Shown here piece after piece: positions 37,801 through 52,319 of a stretch of DNA of 64,000 nt; positions within the stretch are counted from its first letter, which is position 1; every line of letters begins with the position of its first letter. Source of the DNA: Rotaria socialis. Its lineage: Eukaryota; Rotifera; Eurotatoria; Philodinida; Philodinidae. Below the pieces are notes generated by a model. The model saw only the letters and a program-made list of their open reading frames with translations. It was not told where the DNA came from and ran no database searches. The DNA is taken from assembly GCA_905331475.1 (NCBI GenBank), contig CAJNYU010000157.1:62001-126000 (forward strand). The letters are read 5' to 3'. The translations under genes were made by a program, and so were the position numbers.

Positions 37801-39260
37801 ATCAGAAACCTATTGATTCCGATAATGTCTTGTTCTGACTTATCAAAAGTTTTTTACATGATTTATTTGTTTTGCATGTCATGAATGACTTTTGCCAGCA
37901 AGTAAAACTATCAATCAAAAGATCTGTTATGCTATTCTGTTTTTCATGTATATACATATTGATTTGATCATTCTACTTGGTATCATCTATCTGAATTTAT
38001 GATTAAAGTAATCATGAACTTATATAAAAGGGAAATTTTGATTAATTGAAACAATAACTAGGATATATTCATAAAAACTCAACATATAACAACGAAAAAA
38101 AAAACAGAACAGAAAAAAACAAACAAGGAGAAATATTAATGATGAGTATGCAAATAATAATAATACAAAAAAAACGAACACTGCTTGTTTTTTTGTTTTT
38201 TTCGTCTTATAACTCTTCTTATTCATCCGTAAAAGAAGTATAAAAAAAACCACCAAATATATAGCGCGAACAAATGTGTATGTTTTTTTCCTTTAGTGTG
38301 CATATTTCAGAAGAAAATAAACTACGTCACAAAGCACAATCACAGTACATAACAGACAAAATAGAGAAAAAAAAGAAATACATTTACTTTTTTTTGCTAA
38401 TAATACGAAACAAAACAATATATAGATACTCTGACTTGACTTCTTTTTTTTTCGTTTGCTTAATGATATAGTCTCGGATGTCGGAGAAAAGTTACAGTAT
38501 GGAAGAAAATCTACAGGAGTAAATCATCTATTTTGATCATAGGTAACGTTATACGGCTCACTAATTTTGATCGAAACGCTGATTAATTCGAAGTATACTG
38601 AGAATGAACACAGAAAATATATATATAAATAGATACGATATTAAAAAATATATAGATAAACTCTTTACTGGGAGAGGAATGGATATTAGGAAGTACTATA
38701 TACAAGCACAAAGACCATACTATACATATAAAAAATGAAGATAGGCTAGATATAACTATATACATACAAAAAAAAACAATTTCCATGATTTTCAGATAGA
38801 GCGACATCGATCTGACTGTCGCAGCAGGCATTGAAAATAGCAGCAGATACATAAAATGAAAAACAACCGAATAACAAAAGAAAAAACTACTAGACACATA
38901 TAAAACAAAAAATAACAAACAATAGAAAAAGGGAAAAACAGTAGACAACAATAACAAAACAACTGCAATAGATTAGTTAATAAAAAAACTTTAACAAACA
39001 ACAAACAACGGTTTCTATTTTTGTATTTTTTTCCTTGTTTTCGGCTTTCTTATGTTTCTGACAAAAATAATCGAATAGAAAACAAATCAAGAACTTAAAT
39101 CAAATAGGCTACACAACAAGCAATGGCACGTGCAGACTAGAAAATCAGGGAAATGAATAAATATTTTAAAAACAAATGAAAACAAAATGATGCTTGAAGT
39201 GAACAGTAATATGTAGTGTGAATAAAAAAAACGAAAAAAGAAGAAGTAGCTTTTTCTTTC
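34805..39260. other. Stretch between the Shisa-like gene and brat; probable long brat 3'UTR at right
   Basis: About 4.4 kb with no supportable coding sequence. The last 1.2 kb (38-39.26 kb), downstream of the brat stop codon, is A-rich with homopolymer runs on the plus strand and probably includes the brat 3'UTR. The missing first exon of the Shisa gene may lie between 34.8 and 36 kb. Confidence 0.45.
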
Positions 39261-42200
39261 TTAATACCCATTATTGATAATTGATGTAGTTTCACTATGC
39301 CCACTCATTAAAGACGGCGATGTGCATTCAGCACCCATCATTTGGCTACTACTTGGTGTTGTTGATGAAGATGACAGAGGTGATGGAGGTGTTGTATTAT
39401 TGCCCGTAATTCCATTGCCTCCACCAGATCCAATCGCTGGTGACGATGTCATCGAATAACGGTAAACATATATGCGATAATCTTTACTTGCTAGTACAAC
39501 ACTTCCGTCATCCATAAGTGCAACATCGAAACATTGTGCGTGTTTCACTTTGGATTCTAGAGCACTTATTAATTGACCATCTATGAAAAGAAATAATTTA
39601 TTAAAAGTCAAATATGGAATATATATATCTGTAAATAAAGTTTATTTTCAACCTTATAAATTAAATTTAGACATTTTATATTATAGATCATAGTAAAAAT
39701 ATATATTCAACGAGAAAATATATAATGGTTGACAAAAATTATATTTTACTATTGATGTCAAGTTACCCAGGTCGTGAAGGTACGGTGGGAAACGGCCGGA
39801 AAGTGGAAGCAGTATTCCGGTCGGAAATTACCGGATTTTTTTCCTTTGGATTTCGGTCAGCTTCCAGCTGGAAAGCACAGGAATTGGCCAGAATCCACAG
39901 GAAAAAAATCCGGTAATTTCCGACCGGAATAATGCTTCCACTTTCCAGCGCTTTCCGGCGAGATACGGTGACTTTTCCACATCTTTCCGGCCGGTTCCTG
40001 CGGTATCCGTCCTCCGTAATCATTGACCTGGGTAAATATCATGTTTTTTTTCTAATTCATACAAAGAAAATCTATTTATGAATAACATCACTTAGCGTTA
40101 GCTTCTCTTTCATTCGCATCAAATGATTCGCTTTAAATATAGAATAGTCCTGAAAAAGCAAACATCTATATTTCCCATATAGTTTAAACTCATGCTTTTT
40201 CCAAGGATCATGCATGTGGAAATGCATCTCACTAAAACAAATGTTGAAAAAAACATGAATGTGATGTAATAATATTGAATTCAGTATAAAAATATAATTT
40301 TTTTTTTGATTGATTTCAACTAAACAGCTTCGCAATTCATTCACATCTTCTCGATCCATATAGTAGTAGAGTATTTAATCATAGTAACCTTCAAAGGATT
40401 TATTCTTTCAAAAGTTTTTCGACTGCATCTTCTAATTATTGTCTTGCGTGAACTAAACGTTACTACAAAATTTTAGAATAGAATTCTTTCGCTGGATATT
40501 TCTCACTATCAAGGCGTCGACAAAATGAATTTTCCGGGCAAAGTTTGAGAATTTTCAGATCAATTATCTTTGAGATATCAAATTCTTTTCTATTTGTTAA
40601 TCTAGACACTTCTCTGTCAATATTATGGGAAAATATAGTAGTAGTTTTACATTTGTATTTATATAATTGAGATCACTCCATTGAATGAAACTTTCATGAT
40701 AAACATTTTTACTTAAAATTTTTATAGAAAACTAGACGTCCTACAGAGAATAATTCAATATCATGTTGTAAATACTACAAATTGATCTATTATCATTGCG
40801 ACACAGGAAAATCTCAATTGTAAGTCATCGAGAAAGAAGGAATCTATATGTCATCGTCACTGGTAATAAACCAAAATGACGTTTGTCAATATTGTCCTTA
40901 CGAATAAAAACACTTTTTTCTCATTCCACAAAAACAAAGTCAGCGTATTTGCTCAAAATAATGCGGAAATATTGCAGATCTATCTTCGGCTTATTGACTT
41001 GTTGCCCACCCCGCAGAGTTCTTCGTCTGATTGCTAACGGTTGACATTCGGCATTACAACTAACATCCACTGTAAATACAAATACCACTGAAAAAACAGT
41101 ATGCAGAGTTCTAATTGAGAAATTGTGATTACAAACAACAATATTTCTTTCGATGGCCCTGGCAAAGTCTAAGCTTTAATTTTACCTTGATTAAAAATTG
41201 TTAAATTGAAATTATTGTGGTTGTCAGCAATAAGTACATCACCTTGACTATTTTGTACAACTCCGATTGGATAATTAGTTATACCTTCTGAACCGATTGT
41301 ACGTAAAAATTGTCCATCATATGAAAATACTTTAATACAGTGTGCACGATTGTCTGATATAAATATTTCTTGTTTGTCATTACAACAAACACCATTTGGA
41401 AATTCTAAATATTTTGAACATGTAAATTTATTCAAAACATTTCCATTGGTATCAAAAATAAATACACGCATGACTTTACATTCAACAACGATAATATGAC
41501 CCATATTATCGACACAAACACCTATTAATACAAAGATTGCATCTACATATAATTATTTATGAGAAACTTGCAACTTACCACGTGGATGTTGTAGGACGTT
41601 GGCACCAAATTTACGTATAAATTGTCCATACTGATTATAAATTTGTATTTGATGTGTTGGACTACGTTCAGTAACAACAATATCACCTGATTGACGAAAT
41701 ACAGCAACACGATTTGGATATAATAATTGTCCATCACGTTTTCCACATTCACCAAATTGAAAACGAAAACGTCCTATACATAGCGAAAAACAATTATTTT
41801 TTGAAAACAGTTTGAAAACATTTTAAACTTACCATTAGAATCAAATATTTGTATACGATGATTATTTGTATCGGCAACAATAATATCGCCTTGAGCATTA
41901 ACAGCAACACCCGATGGTTCAGTAAATTGCCCTTCAAGTACACCGAATTCACCAAATTTCTGATGATAGATCATCTTTTGTCGTTTTAATGATGAATTAT
42001 TTGAACGCGATGGTAATAATAAATTCTGAGCAAGTGATGAATAACCGTCAAGTGATGATAAACTATCCACAAGATCAACGACAGAATCTTGTCCATTAAG
42101 ATTTCCATTACCATTACTTGATGTTAATGAACTTGATAGTTGCTGTTGAGATTGTGCTGCATTTGACCATAATTCATATGAATGCATATCAAGAGTATTT

Positions 42201-45200
42201 GATGATAATGAAAAACTGATTGGTGTTGGTGTTGATGTGGATAAATTCGAATATTTATTCATTGATGTTTGAGGTAAACTACATGAAAGTATATCAATAC
42301 CATTTAATAGATGACTTGTATTAGCTGTTTGTTGTTGAAGTGATTTTGTTGGACTCAGTCTTGAAAGGCTATTTGGTGGTTGATGGTGACTATGGTTATG
42401 GCAACCAGCTACCGATGGTGGACCAATTACTTTATTGAAATTTTCATTGATGAGCTAAACAAGACAAAAAACACAGATGAGCAAAATAGAAAATTTACTT
42501 TTAATAAAAACAATCGATATTTTAGAGATGAAAGAAAAGAAACGAAAATTTTTCGATTAAATAGAAAATTATCTGTGAATGATCTTTTTTTAAACAGATT
42601 TATCAGTTTTGATGAAAATTCAACTTTTCTGTACTCAAGACTACTCCTTCACGGGTCGATTTCGTCGAAAAACTAATTTTTCATTTAAATCATTTCTACA
42701 ACATGTCAAACTCATTAGTTTTACGATCAGATTTTTTTGTTTCAGTTTTCTAGTTATTGAATAAAAAAAATTTGCATTTCTATCTAGTCGTTACCTTTTG
42801 TGTACGAGGTTGGAAAGGATTGTTCTAAAAAGAAAGATAGACGAATGAATGAAAATTGTCATTCTTAAAAATCGACTTACCAATGTTACTGTTTCTGGAG
42901 ATGATCTTACATAACCAAACGTATTTCGTATACCGGTTTGTATAGCCTTGAAAGAAAAAGAAAAGAATTATACTTAACGTACATCATTGATAATTTGTTT
43001 TTTTTTACTTGAAAATTTGAAACGAATTCTAATTCAAATGTTGATTGACCATTAGTATCGGGTAGAATAATATTGAGTGCATTCAATTTATTCTCAAGTT
43101 GTTTTTTAAACATTAAAATTTCTGTCGTTGATGAATTTTTAAATAAACGGTCAGAAAACTCCAATGGCTAAAACAAATAGGAAAATAGTTCGTTTAGTAA
43201 GTTTAGAAACAGTGTAGTTCTACAGTTGTTCTAACTTAGAATAACTAGGAAACAAGCAAAAATAAGTTCATTGAATAGAGCGAAGAAAATCTGAATACCG
43301 ATATCCTTGAACTATTCACGATCTATCTTGACCGAGCGAGAGTCATTGTTTAATACCGGAGGAAAATCTATTTGCTGCCATTCTTTTTTTTATCAATATT
43401 CATTTGAATTTACGATATATTAGGTCTACAGTTTGGAGACTTTTCAGCAAATTAGTGCCATGTATCGAGGATGTGGCGTAGAGAGCTCTAGGGCAACTTA
43501 TTTTTTTCTGAAAAATATGTTCTCTCGCAGGTTAATTTGTTCATAAAGTGTCTACAGAAGTTTATCAAGCTTTCTCTATTATTACTTACCAAATTAGCCC
43601 GTTCAACAGCTTCATCAATTTTTTGTATTTGATTTGTTAAAACATTTTGTTTTTCACCAAATGTATTATCCAATTCCTTCGAATAAAAAACACGAACAAT
43701 AAGCTTAATCAAAGCAAACAAAGTAATCTACTTTAATAAGATCATTTTTTCTTTCATCAATTAATTGTCGATAAAAATTAAATGTTTCATTAATATCATG
43801 TTGTGCTTTATTATATTGAGTCTAATAGAAAGTGAAAAAAAAAAACGTTGATTTATCTTTGCAATATATTATACAGAAATTTATTCTACTTGTAATAAAG
43901 TATATGATCGATCGATTAATTTTTGTGAATGCTTTAAATCTATTAAACGTTGACGAGTATTTTCAACGATATGTTGTAATTTTGCTACTTGATGTGATCC
44001 TTTTTTATCGTTTGAAATTAGAATATTATAAAACAAAAATCTATTGACTATTTACCAGCATCACTTAACGAAATAAATTCATGTCCAACACGACCATGAT
44101 CAGTTGTCGCACAAGTTGAACAAACTATGAAAATTGAATATTATCATGATGTTAAAATGAATTTGTAGGGTTTTACTTGGCATATTGCAAGTAGCACAAA
44201 AATATTTTAGTGTTTCATTTTTATGTATTGGGCAAAAAATTAACCGAAGATCATTGCCATTTGAATCAAGTTCCTTTATATGCACAACCTAAAATACAAA
44301 GTCAATTCATCAATTATTCATTTGTTTAGTGTTAATAAAAAGCTCACATTAGTTATATTTGTATTCGAACGACAGTCACTATGAATGACTGTGTACATTC
44401 TGTTGTTTGATAATTATCTACTAAGACTAGGGAAAGAGGAGAAATGTGACTTTTGTTTTTGCCTTCTGCAAATTCTCACAACTGAATATGAACATACAAA
44501 AAGAACAAATCATCATCATCATCATCAGTTTTTTTTGTAAATTGAGTTGCTCAAGAGACGAGAAAAGAAAAATGAAAGAAGTTCAGTTGACAATAGTGTT
44601 GTGTTCTGCTTGTTTGCATGCGCTTGTCGTTCGCTTTCGTTCTCTAGTCTCTTTATTAGAATTCAAATTTTCTTTCATTCTTTCTTTACACGTCTTCAGA
44701 TCCTTGGGAAAAGGTTTCTTATACATTTTTTGCTCCTTTTTTCTCTTCGTCATTCAGTCGAATCTATATAGCGTAGTTGCTGTTGATAGATAAACAAAAT
44801 GATGATGCTATAATTCGGGCATGCCTCTATCTCTATAAGTACAATCAATCTGTCATGGATAATCATTTGTTCAGAAGCTAAACTCCTGGCTTCCGTATTT
44901 CTATCTGATAGGCAGAATATCTTTGACCTTCGTTGGCTTCATACGATCAGCTAGGATTATTGAATATACAAGTCATCCAATGGTGGATAGAAGAAAAAAA
45001 AAAGAGAAGAATTTGAGCGTCTGAATTCTTCGATGCAGAAATAGGATCCGACCGGAAGAGAAAGATAACATAAAAGTGGCTGAATGCATCTTGAAAAAAA
45101 ATAAGAATATCGGAAAGAGAAGGAGAATAAGAAAAAAATTCTAACTGAATTATGGATATGCATATTCAATAATTATTATTAGATTATTTATATGCATGTC

Positions 45201-46037
45201 TATTTGGCTGTAGACATCAATGGAAATGATGACAAGAATATAATAAGAAAAGGATCAATCAACTAGAATCTGTAATGGAAAAATGAGGAGGAGCAGAAGA
45301 AGAGAAAAAACTTGAGCTTGAAAGTATGACAAGCGTATCAATAGATAAAAAAAATATTCTACAAGAAATTCTTTTTTTTTTTAACTTACACGATGACCTT
45401 CAAAGCAATTCATTATTTGATGTGCACAAACACATTGATGACATAGGAAACTCGAACATTGGAAGCATTTAGCTACAGCCATTGATTCTGAGCTTTTACA
45501 TGCCGTACAATATTGTGTAGAACTCTCTCCTAATGGTAACATATAATCATTCGATAGATTTGAAGGATTATTTTGTATTGTATAATCAGGTAAAATATCT
45601 GTCAACATTGTTGTTAAGCCACATAATGGACAAGATATGTTTCGATTTTCTTTTTCTGATAACTTTTCTATACATGTTTCACATAATGAATGAAAACATT
45701 GAAGAACTTGTGGGCGATTTTGTTTATAAGCTTCTTGGCATCCAGGACAATTCCAATAGTTGTAATGATAATCTTGCTGTTGTTGTTGTTGTTGTTTGGT
45801 ATAAAAAGCTGATGATGATGATGATGATGCACAACATAAGTTATCTGTTGTTGAATGAACACTTGATAAACTTGAACTTGGCGATGAGGTTGTTAAACCA
45901 GGAAGTAACGATAAATGTGTTGATGCCACTGGTTTAATCGGTGATTTTTGTTGTAAAGAATTTTGTTGTTGTTGTGATTGAAGGCCACGCAAGATTGAAA
46001 TGGATTGACTGGTGATATTATTCAAATTTTGGGATTG

Positions 46038-46068
<31 letters not shown>

Positions 46069-48792
46069 GGTGGTGGTGGCGATTGTGATGATGCATATGC
46101 AGAATCCGTAAAAGAAAATGCCGTGGATGAACCATTTGAACTTGAACCTGAACTATCGTGGCTTATACATGCCGACAGAAGTGTAGATGATGTATCCGCT
46201 GTTGGTGGAAATAGACCAAAGAATGGTGAGTTCTAAAGGAAAATATTAAATATTAAAATGTTTGGATGCACTTTTTTTTACAATTAAATAGAACAGTAAA
46301 AGAGCAAAAGTACTCAATTATTCTAGGTTAAAGGTCATCATTTATATATATATATGCACAGGTGGCTGGTAACCAACGCCTCTCCTGATGCCTTTATTTA
46401 GTATGTTTTTTTCTATTTCGTTTATCAAAAAGTCATGTAATCATTTACAAAGAAGAAAAAGGAAAAGAAAATGATTCATTTTTATTTTTTGATAACTGGT
46501 AGTTCTAGAGAATAACCTTTACTTATATCGAAGCGATAAAAAATGGGATCATATAAAGAAATTTATCTATTTTAATGTCAACATGTAGCGCATATAATTG
46601 TGACTGTTTTCTTTGATAAATTTTATTTTTCGATATAATGGAATCATTAGTCTTTTTCTTTTTGATTTTTTCTTTTAGTTTCGCTTACCCATAAATCATT
46701 ATCAAAATCGAACATTGCTATTATTGATGCGATTACCCGGCTGTTAATAGTGACAAAGGAACTTCTTCTCTGTCAGCATGTGCAAAGCGGCTGACTGAGT
46801 AATGATTTGTCAAAGTTACTTCGGCTTGCTCTCGTTTTTTTCTTCTCTTTTTCTTCTCGTCAGTAGTGCTCTCTATGTACTGTAAGAAGAACAGATCGCC
46901 AAGGTGTCTCCTTCTTTTTTTCATTCTTTCTTTCTTTCTTTCTCTTCTCTCCCATTTATACACATATATAGAGATATACATATACATGGTCAAATAATAT
47001 GAGTGTATCAACGTTAATGATTGTCACGAGACACGGTTGAACCTATTGATTGTATCTAATTTTTAAGTTCTTTTCTTCTCTCCGATAGCAACAACTAATG
47101 ATATCCGTTCGAACATATTTTTAATGACCATACGAATAATAATAAAAATTCATACACATCTGTGCATAGGAAACTTATCATAGACATGCAGATGGTCTGA
47201 TACGAATCATATAAACATAGAACTAATCAATGTATGTGTATCCTTATAATAAAGACAGAATGTAAAATTCCATTCTTTTTTCATTCTTGTTTGTTTTTTT
47301 TTGAAAACAACTATGTTGCCATTGTTACTTATTGACTTTTCCGGCTATTTCTGTCCTTCGTTATTATTCCAATTATTCACGGCAGTATGTCAAAACGGTA
47401 ACTTAAATCCAGCTAATCGATCAAATAAACTTGCTCGAAGTAATAAAAACGAGAGAAGAAAAAAAAGAAAGGCATGAATGAATGACATTTGCATTTTCAA
47501 GGTTATATTTATATGTATCCAGTACATACATAGATACATCGATCGAACGCGAACAACTCAAGCAATAACAATAATGTATAGTTGTAACTAAGAATGCGAG
47601 AACCAAAAAAGATATTAATTTTTTTTAATTGACAACACATATTGGAATTCATCGTTGTATGTCATCAAATGCAAAAATGTATCAGTCATCTGAAAAGATG
47701 TGAAAGTAATAAAGGACAGTATATGTATCTCTTTCTTTCTTTCTTTCTTTCTTTGACTGCCTCAAAAGTTCTCTTGAAAAAGCAAAATCAAAATGCTTAT
47801 ATTGAAAGAATGAAAATATTAAGCTTATAATAGAAAATATTGGTCGTGCGCAAAAATGTAATCTATTCCAGATAAAAACTGTGTATATTTCTATGAACTA
47901 AATAAAAAACATCGTCTATAAAATGTATGATGATAAAGATGTATGCTTATTCATAGCTTGAGGACATCATGTCAATCATAACATGCATAAGAATAGTTTC
48001 ATAAAATCTCTCTTTCTCTGCAAAATGAACTAAATTAGAATTTGATATCATATTAATAAGCTTCTTATTTAGTTCTTTTATTGAAACAACATATTTAATG
48101 AACACAAAACATTAGAGTTTTGGTTATTTTACAAGTTCTATATGAAACCTTCTATAGTGTTACTTTTTCCCATCGGGTAGAAAAAGTAAATATTTTCAAT
48201 TGAAATTTTCAGTGTTCGTCTTGTAATCTGAAATCAAAGTATTCTAAACAACATATATTCATGCAAGCTCGTTTTGTCTTTATCAAATGGTCGTAATCGA
48301 CTTTTATCTTTTTTTCTATCTCTTAACTATGCTTACGACACTAGAACAAAGATCACAGTATGCTTCTTCGTATATCTCAGTATATAAAAACTTTTAAATA
48401 TGAAATATGTCTCACAGCAATATTATTTGACGAGACATGATAGCATACATGGTACACCTCACGAACATGAAAATAGGGTGGACTGTGAGGGTGGATAACA
48501 TTTGTTAAGAGCTTCACATAACATATGCAAGCATAACAACGCGTACTTGTTGACGAAAATAAAAGCAAAAAGGTTACGAATGAAAAATACTCAGATAGAC
48601 AGCAGATAAGTTTAGTAATAGTATATTTCATTTTTTTTGTCTCACCTGATCACGAATATCATCGTCGACATCATCGAAATGATTTGTTAAAAGAAGATCT
48701 TTATCACGATATGGATGTTGTACATCGAGTAAAATTGATGAATCGTCGAGATCACCATCGACAAAGATAGTTTTTAATGTTGATGGTATCAT
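39261..48792 (-). CDS. brat: TRIM-NHL protein of the Brat/NCL-1 class with RING finger
   Basis: Post-transcriptional regulator; Drosophila Brat binds mRNA through its NHL propeller. Fourteen exons: 48646-48792, 45390-46232, 44177-44288, 44056-44124, 43890-43999, 43732-43821, 43590-43676, 43009-43167, 42881-42946, 42795-42824, 41833-42454, 41579-41773, 41186-41521, 39261-39580; 1061 aa. Domains: acidic N-terminus; Pro/Ser/Gln low-complexity region; RING about 211-253 (C-x2-C...C-x-H-x2-C-x2-C...C-x2-C); B-box 1 about 291-329; B-box 2 about 349-390; coiled coil to about 560; NHL propeller about 735-997, very close to Brat (FGECGKRDGQLLYPNRVAV, DNRAHCIKVF, SKVKHAQCFDVALMDDGSV); Ser/Thr/Pro tail. 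Intron 1 is 2.4 kb and the last intron 1.6 kb; the latter hosts a palindromic insertion. Drosophila Brat lacks the RING. Confidence 0.95.
39766..40032. mobile_element. CCCAGG...CCTGGG palindromic element, copy 1 (in brat intron)
   Basis: A 267-bp GC-rich insertion in the last brat intron. Ends are CCCAGGTC...GACCTGGG, with TA on both sides. Inside is a long palindrome: GTGGAAGCAGTATTCCGGTC at about 39805 pairs with its complement at about 39920-39942, and TTCCGG/CCGGAA motifs recur throughout. There is no ORF of significance. Ends and TA duplication match the element at 53612-53956. This fits a small non-autonomous element moved by a TA-specific transposase. Confidence 0.75.
45780..46080. repeat. 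brat: In-frame trinucleotide runs in brat exon 2
   Basis: GAT/GGT-type triplet runs on the plus strand read as poly-Ser, poly-Pro and poly-Gln on the coding strand (nine Pro followed by five Ser near residue 110). They are length-variable low-complexity coding repeats. Confidence 0.8.
46233..48645 (-). other. brat: First intron of brat (2.4 kb)
   Basis: Bounded by CAG|GTGAGA and TTTAG|AAC. It contains CTTT microsatellites (47731-47754) and no visible exon. At 2.4 kb it is roughly 40 times the usual intron size here, so it may carry regulatory sequence. Confidence 0.7.
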
Positions 48793-48933
48793 AGTAATGG
48801 ATAAGAAGAAGACGTTTTTGATACGAAATGATTTCTTTAAGTAAAAACTCAATATGTTTTCTATAGTTTCTTTCTGATTATGGATGCTGTTGTTCCACTA
48901 TGCTCTTTGCTCTGCGCGTTGCGCCTTCATTCT

Positions 48934-48960
48934 ATGTGTGTGTGTGTGTGTGCCTGTGTA

Positions 48961-48991
<31 letters not shown>
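48934..48991. repeat. (TG)n and (TTG)n microsatellites upstream of brat
   Basis: TG dinucleotide run (48934-48952) followed by ten TTG units (48961-48991), about 150 bp upstream of the brat ATG. Possibly in the 5'UTR or promoter. Confidence 0.85.
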
Positions 48992-49259
48992 ATTGATGTT
49001 ATTGTTGTTGTCGACTTCAGCAATAAACGACCAGCCGAAGAAAGAAGAGAGAATAGAAGCGCAGAAAGAAGAACAAAGCGAAAGAGCTTTTTTTACATGC
49101 CAATGTCAGTGACAACGCCTGCTCTGGTTTGTATTTTCTGAAACAAGAGAAAAGAGAAGAAGAGAAGGAGAGAGAAGCCATAAATAAAAAATAGAGGCGT
49201 CGACCAACAAAAAAAAATAGAAGCAGGCGCGTGTGTGCTAGTGTGACTTCTGTCTTTTT

Positions 49260-49260
<1 letters not shown>

Positions 49261-49290
<30 letters not shown>
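49261..49290. repeat. (CTTT)n microsatellite
   Basis: Seven uninterrupted CTTT units. Confidence 0.9.
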
Positions 49291-52200
49291 GTCGTTGTAT
49301 AGATGTTTTGTGTTACAAAAATATCACTCTATCTGAAAGGGGAGAAAGAAAAAGCAGAATTATTAAATCCGTTGTTGGAGGATGGTGAACGAACAAAAAA
49401 TGTTCTTGGGTTGTTCTTCTCTCATTTTTTTTGTTTCAATATAGAAAGCATAGAAACTAAATTACGGCGACAAGTACATATGGCTTACACTATCATCAAA
49501 GGGTCGGTCAGCAGAGAAGAAAAAAAAGGAAAAAATATAGTAAAAAGAGCCTTAGGCCCATAGAAAGGCAAATAAATGCAAGACATCATTGTTATGATAT
49601 GATTCATCTGCAATGCACATGCCTCCTCTATAGGGGAATGTTGTTCATATAGCAATTTATTTCTTATTCGCTCACTAGACCTTATGACAACAGCTATGCA
49701 TACATACATGTTTATATTCATTTATTCTCTTGGGTATGCTTATCGATGACGGCAATCGTCTGATTACTAGTAGCTCGTCGAATAGCTATGCTTTTCTTCG
49801 ATCAGCTTGGCATTTGCTGATAGGAAAAATCGGAAACTGGATCGTAGCAATAAAATTAGCAAGAACGTCCGTATGGATTTATGCGTATAGAAAGCAAGAA
49901 CATTAACTATAGCAAGAAATATAGAGATGATAATTAGAAGTACTACTATATACGTGACGAATGCAGGCAACAACGTCAATGGAAAACGGCAAAATTATCG
50001 ATGCCATATGAGATTATTGCTTCGCATTCGACTTCTTATATACCAAGAAAAGGGAATTCGATTTAGAATCAATAATGCAAAGCAAATGAAAATAATAGAA
50101 ATTTTAGTTATTCAAAAACGAAGTGATGCTAATGAGATATGAATAGCATTGATTAATAGAAACGAGATATGGATACTCGTCAATGATTGAAAACTCTCAT
50201 TCATCTACTGGTGTATATAGTTAATCAATATTCTTCAAATGTGTTCATTTGAAGTGGTTTTTTTTGAACTACTTAAGCAAACATTGCTACCAGTTGTTTT
50301 TGTAAACAAGTGCAAAGTAAATACTCCTACTCAGTTGCTATCAATCATTCTAAGGAGTCAATGTCCCATTGACTCTACTTTCTTAAAGTTCACAATAGAA
50401 TTGTGGCGCTACAGCTTACTCATGTGAATTGAAAAATTCGTCGAAATTTTTACTTATACAGTAATAATGCTCAATAAAATTATTCTCGAGTAAAAATGCT
50501 TGTCTTGATTCATATTTGACAACTTTCAAAAATTTCGGATCGTTTGGTATATTTATTGAACAAATAACGAATGATTTGTAATTAATAGTCTACTATTCAG
50601 TTTCAATTTTCGGATTTATTTTAAACTTTGGTCCTAATCTCCTTTGTTAGATTGTATTTGTCTACAAAAGTACCGATTCTTTTGATCAAAACAATACTTT
50701 TAATAGTGACGTGAACTTTAAGAGATTAACACCTATCGAGTTGTCCTACTGCGTATTCTTGTTTTTTTCTGGAGATAAAAAAGTTGTTTATGTAAATATA
50801 AGCTCATCTAGGTCAATATCAGAACAAAGGTACTCAACATAGAAAAATATTAACTGTGAATTTTTAACTTCATTTAAATTACAATCACATCATGGCTGAT
50901 AATATTTCTATCTCTCAGAAGAAAAGTTACCAACAATCAACTGGTAAATTCGCTAAATTCAAAAATATTCTGTTCAATCAAGTATTATAAAAATGTTGAC
51001 CCTAGTTGGAAATAAGAGACTGGCTCTCTAGCTGCAGTAATTGAAAGTTTTTATGCCTTTCAAACGTATTTTCTTAGCTTCATGGGTTTCTGTAGTGAAA
51101 AACGAAAGCATGGAATATTAGAAAATTTAATAATAAAAACATAGAAAAGAACATTTATGAAAACTAATTATAGATATCGAAAGTTTTTTTACGATCGAAA
51201 ATATATATTTATGTTGCAATAGTGGCTGACATATTTTGAAAATTTTGAAGCTATCAATAGTAACACACGATTAGCTTACACACATATTTACATTCGACAG
51301 TAAATTTCGGATCAAATCTGACACAAGAAATCTCTATTTCAATTAAATATAGAAAATAAATTTCAATAGTTCTTAATGAGATGCTTATTAGATGCAAAGA
51401 AAAATAGTTAATTTAAAGAATAGGTTCATTTCCATTTTACATAGTAATTGAATAGACCTTTTAAATTAAGTCTTCTTTCGGTATTATATATCCTACAATC
51501 AATTGAATTTGTTTTTGAAAGCTTACATAAACAAAAACAATGTGAATGTGCACAAGAGAAAGAAGCATACACTTAATATATTCTTTTACTAAATATTTGT
51601 TCAATTAAGACAAAAATAGTCTAGTTAAGAGTGCTTTTAGTGAGAATTATTTATCAAGTAACACAATTTCAATTACACGAAGCATTTTCGAATTCACTTA
51701 AATTGAGAAGTAAAACTAGTCTAAATAAGTTGATTAGGAAGTTACAGATTCGTATTATGCATTTTATGCTATGAGCCCAGTATGATTACTAAAAGTTTGA
51801 ATATAGAGGAAAATTAACGCTCACATGAAGACGTTTATTATAATAAGTTGCGTGTTCATACGCTAATTATATGTAAGTATCACTGAAGTGAAATTTGTTC
51901 TTGCCACTAGCTAATAATGAGAAACTTCTTTTATAAAAACAAAAAAAAACGGAAGATGAAAATCATGAATGCGCTTAAGTATAGAAGGCTGATTCCAATA
52001 TGAAAATTTTCATATTCTTTTATAGATTATTTGGAAAGAAAGAAAAATTTAATATCGCCAACCAAAGTAAAGCGGTCATCTAAAATGAGTATCAGTTTTA
52101 ACAAATTTAATAAAATCTTTAAGTTTATTGACACGGAGTATATAACGTTTTTTCAATAAATCTCAAGTATTGTACAATGCAAAGAAATATTGTTTTGTAT

Positions 52201-52319
52201 AAAATTATCTGTTATACAAAAAAAAAGTTCTCGATTTTTTTTACCAGTAACTGCAGTAAATTCAGGAAAAAGAGTTAAAATGAGATATTTATAGAAAAGA
52301 AAGCGAGTTTTGTTTTCCA

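Larger units (their letters stand above)
48793..52319. other. Region between brat 5' end and PKC 3' end
   Basis: Presumed brat upstream region near 48.8-49.3 kb, with simple repeats, then about 3 kb of AT-rich DNA lacking any gene. Confidence 0.5.

Noticed and set aside
39725..40042. Three overlapping ORFs in the brat intron
   Set aside because: They come from the GC-rich palindromic CCCAGG element and disagree between strands.
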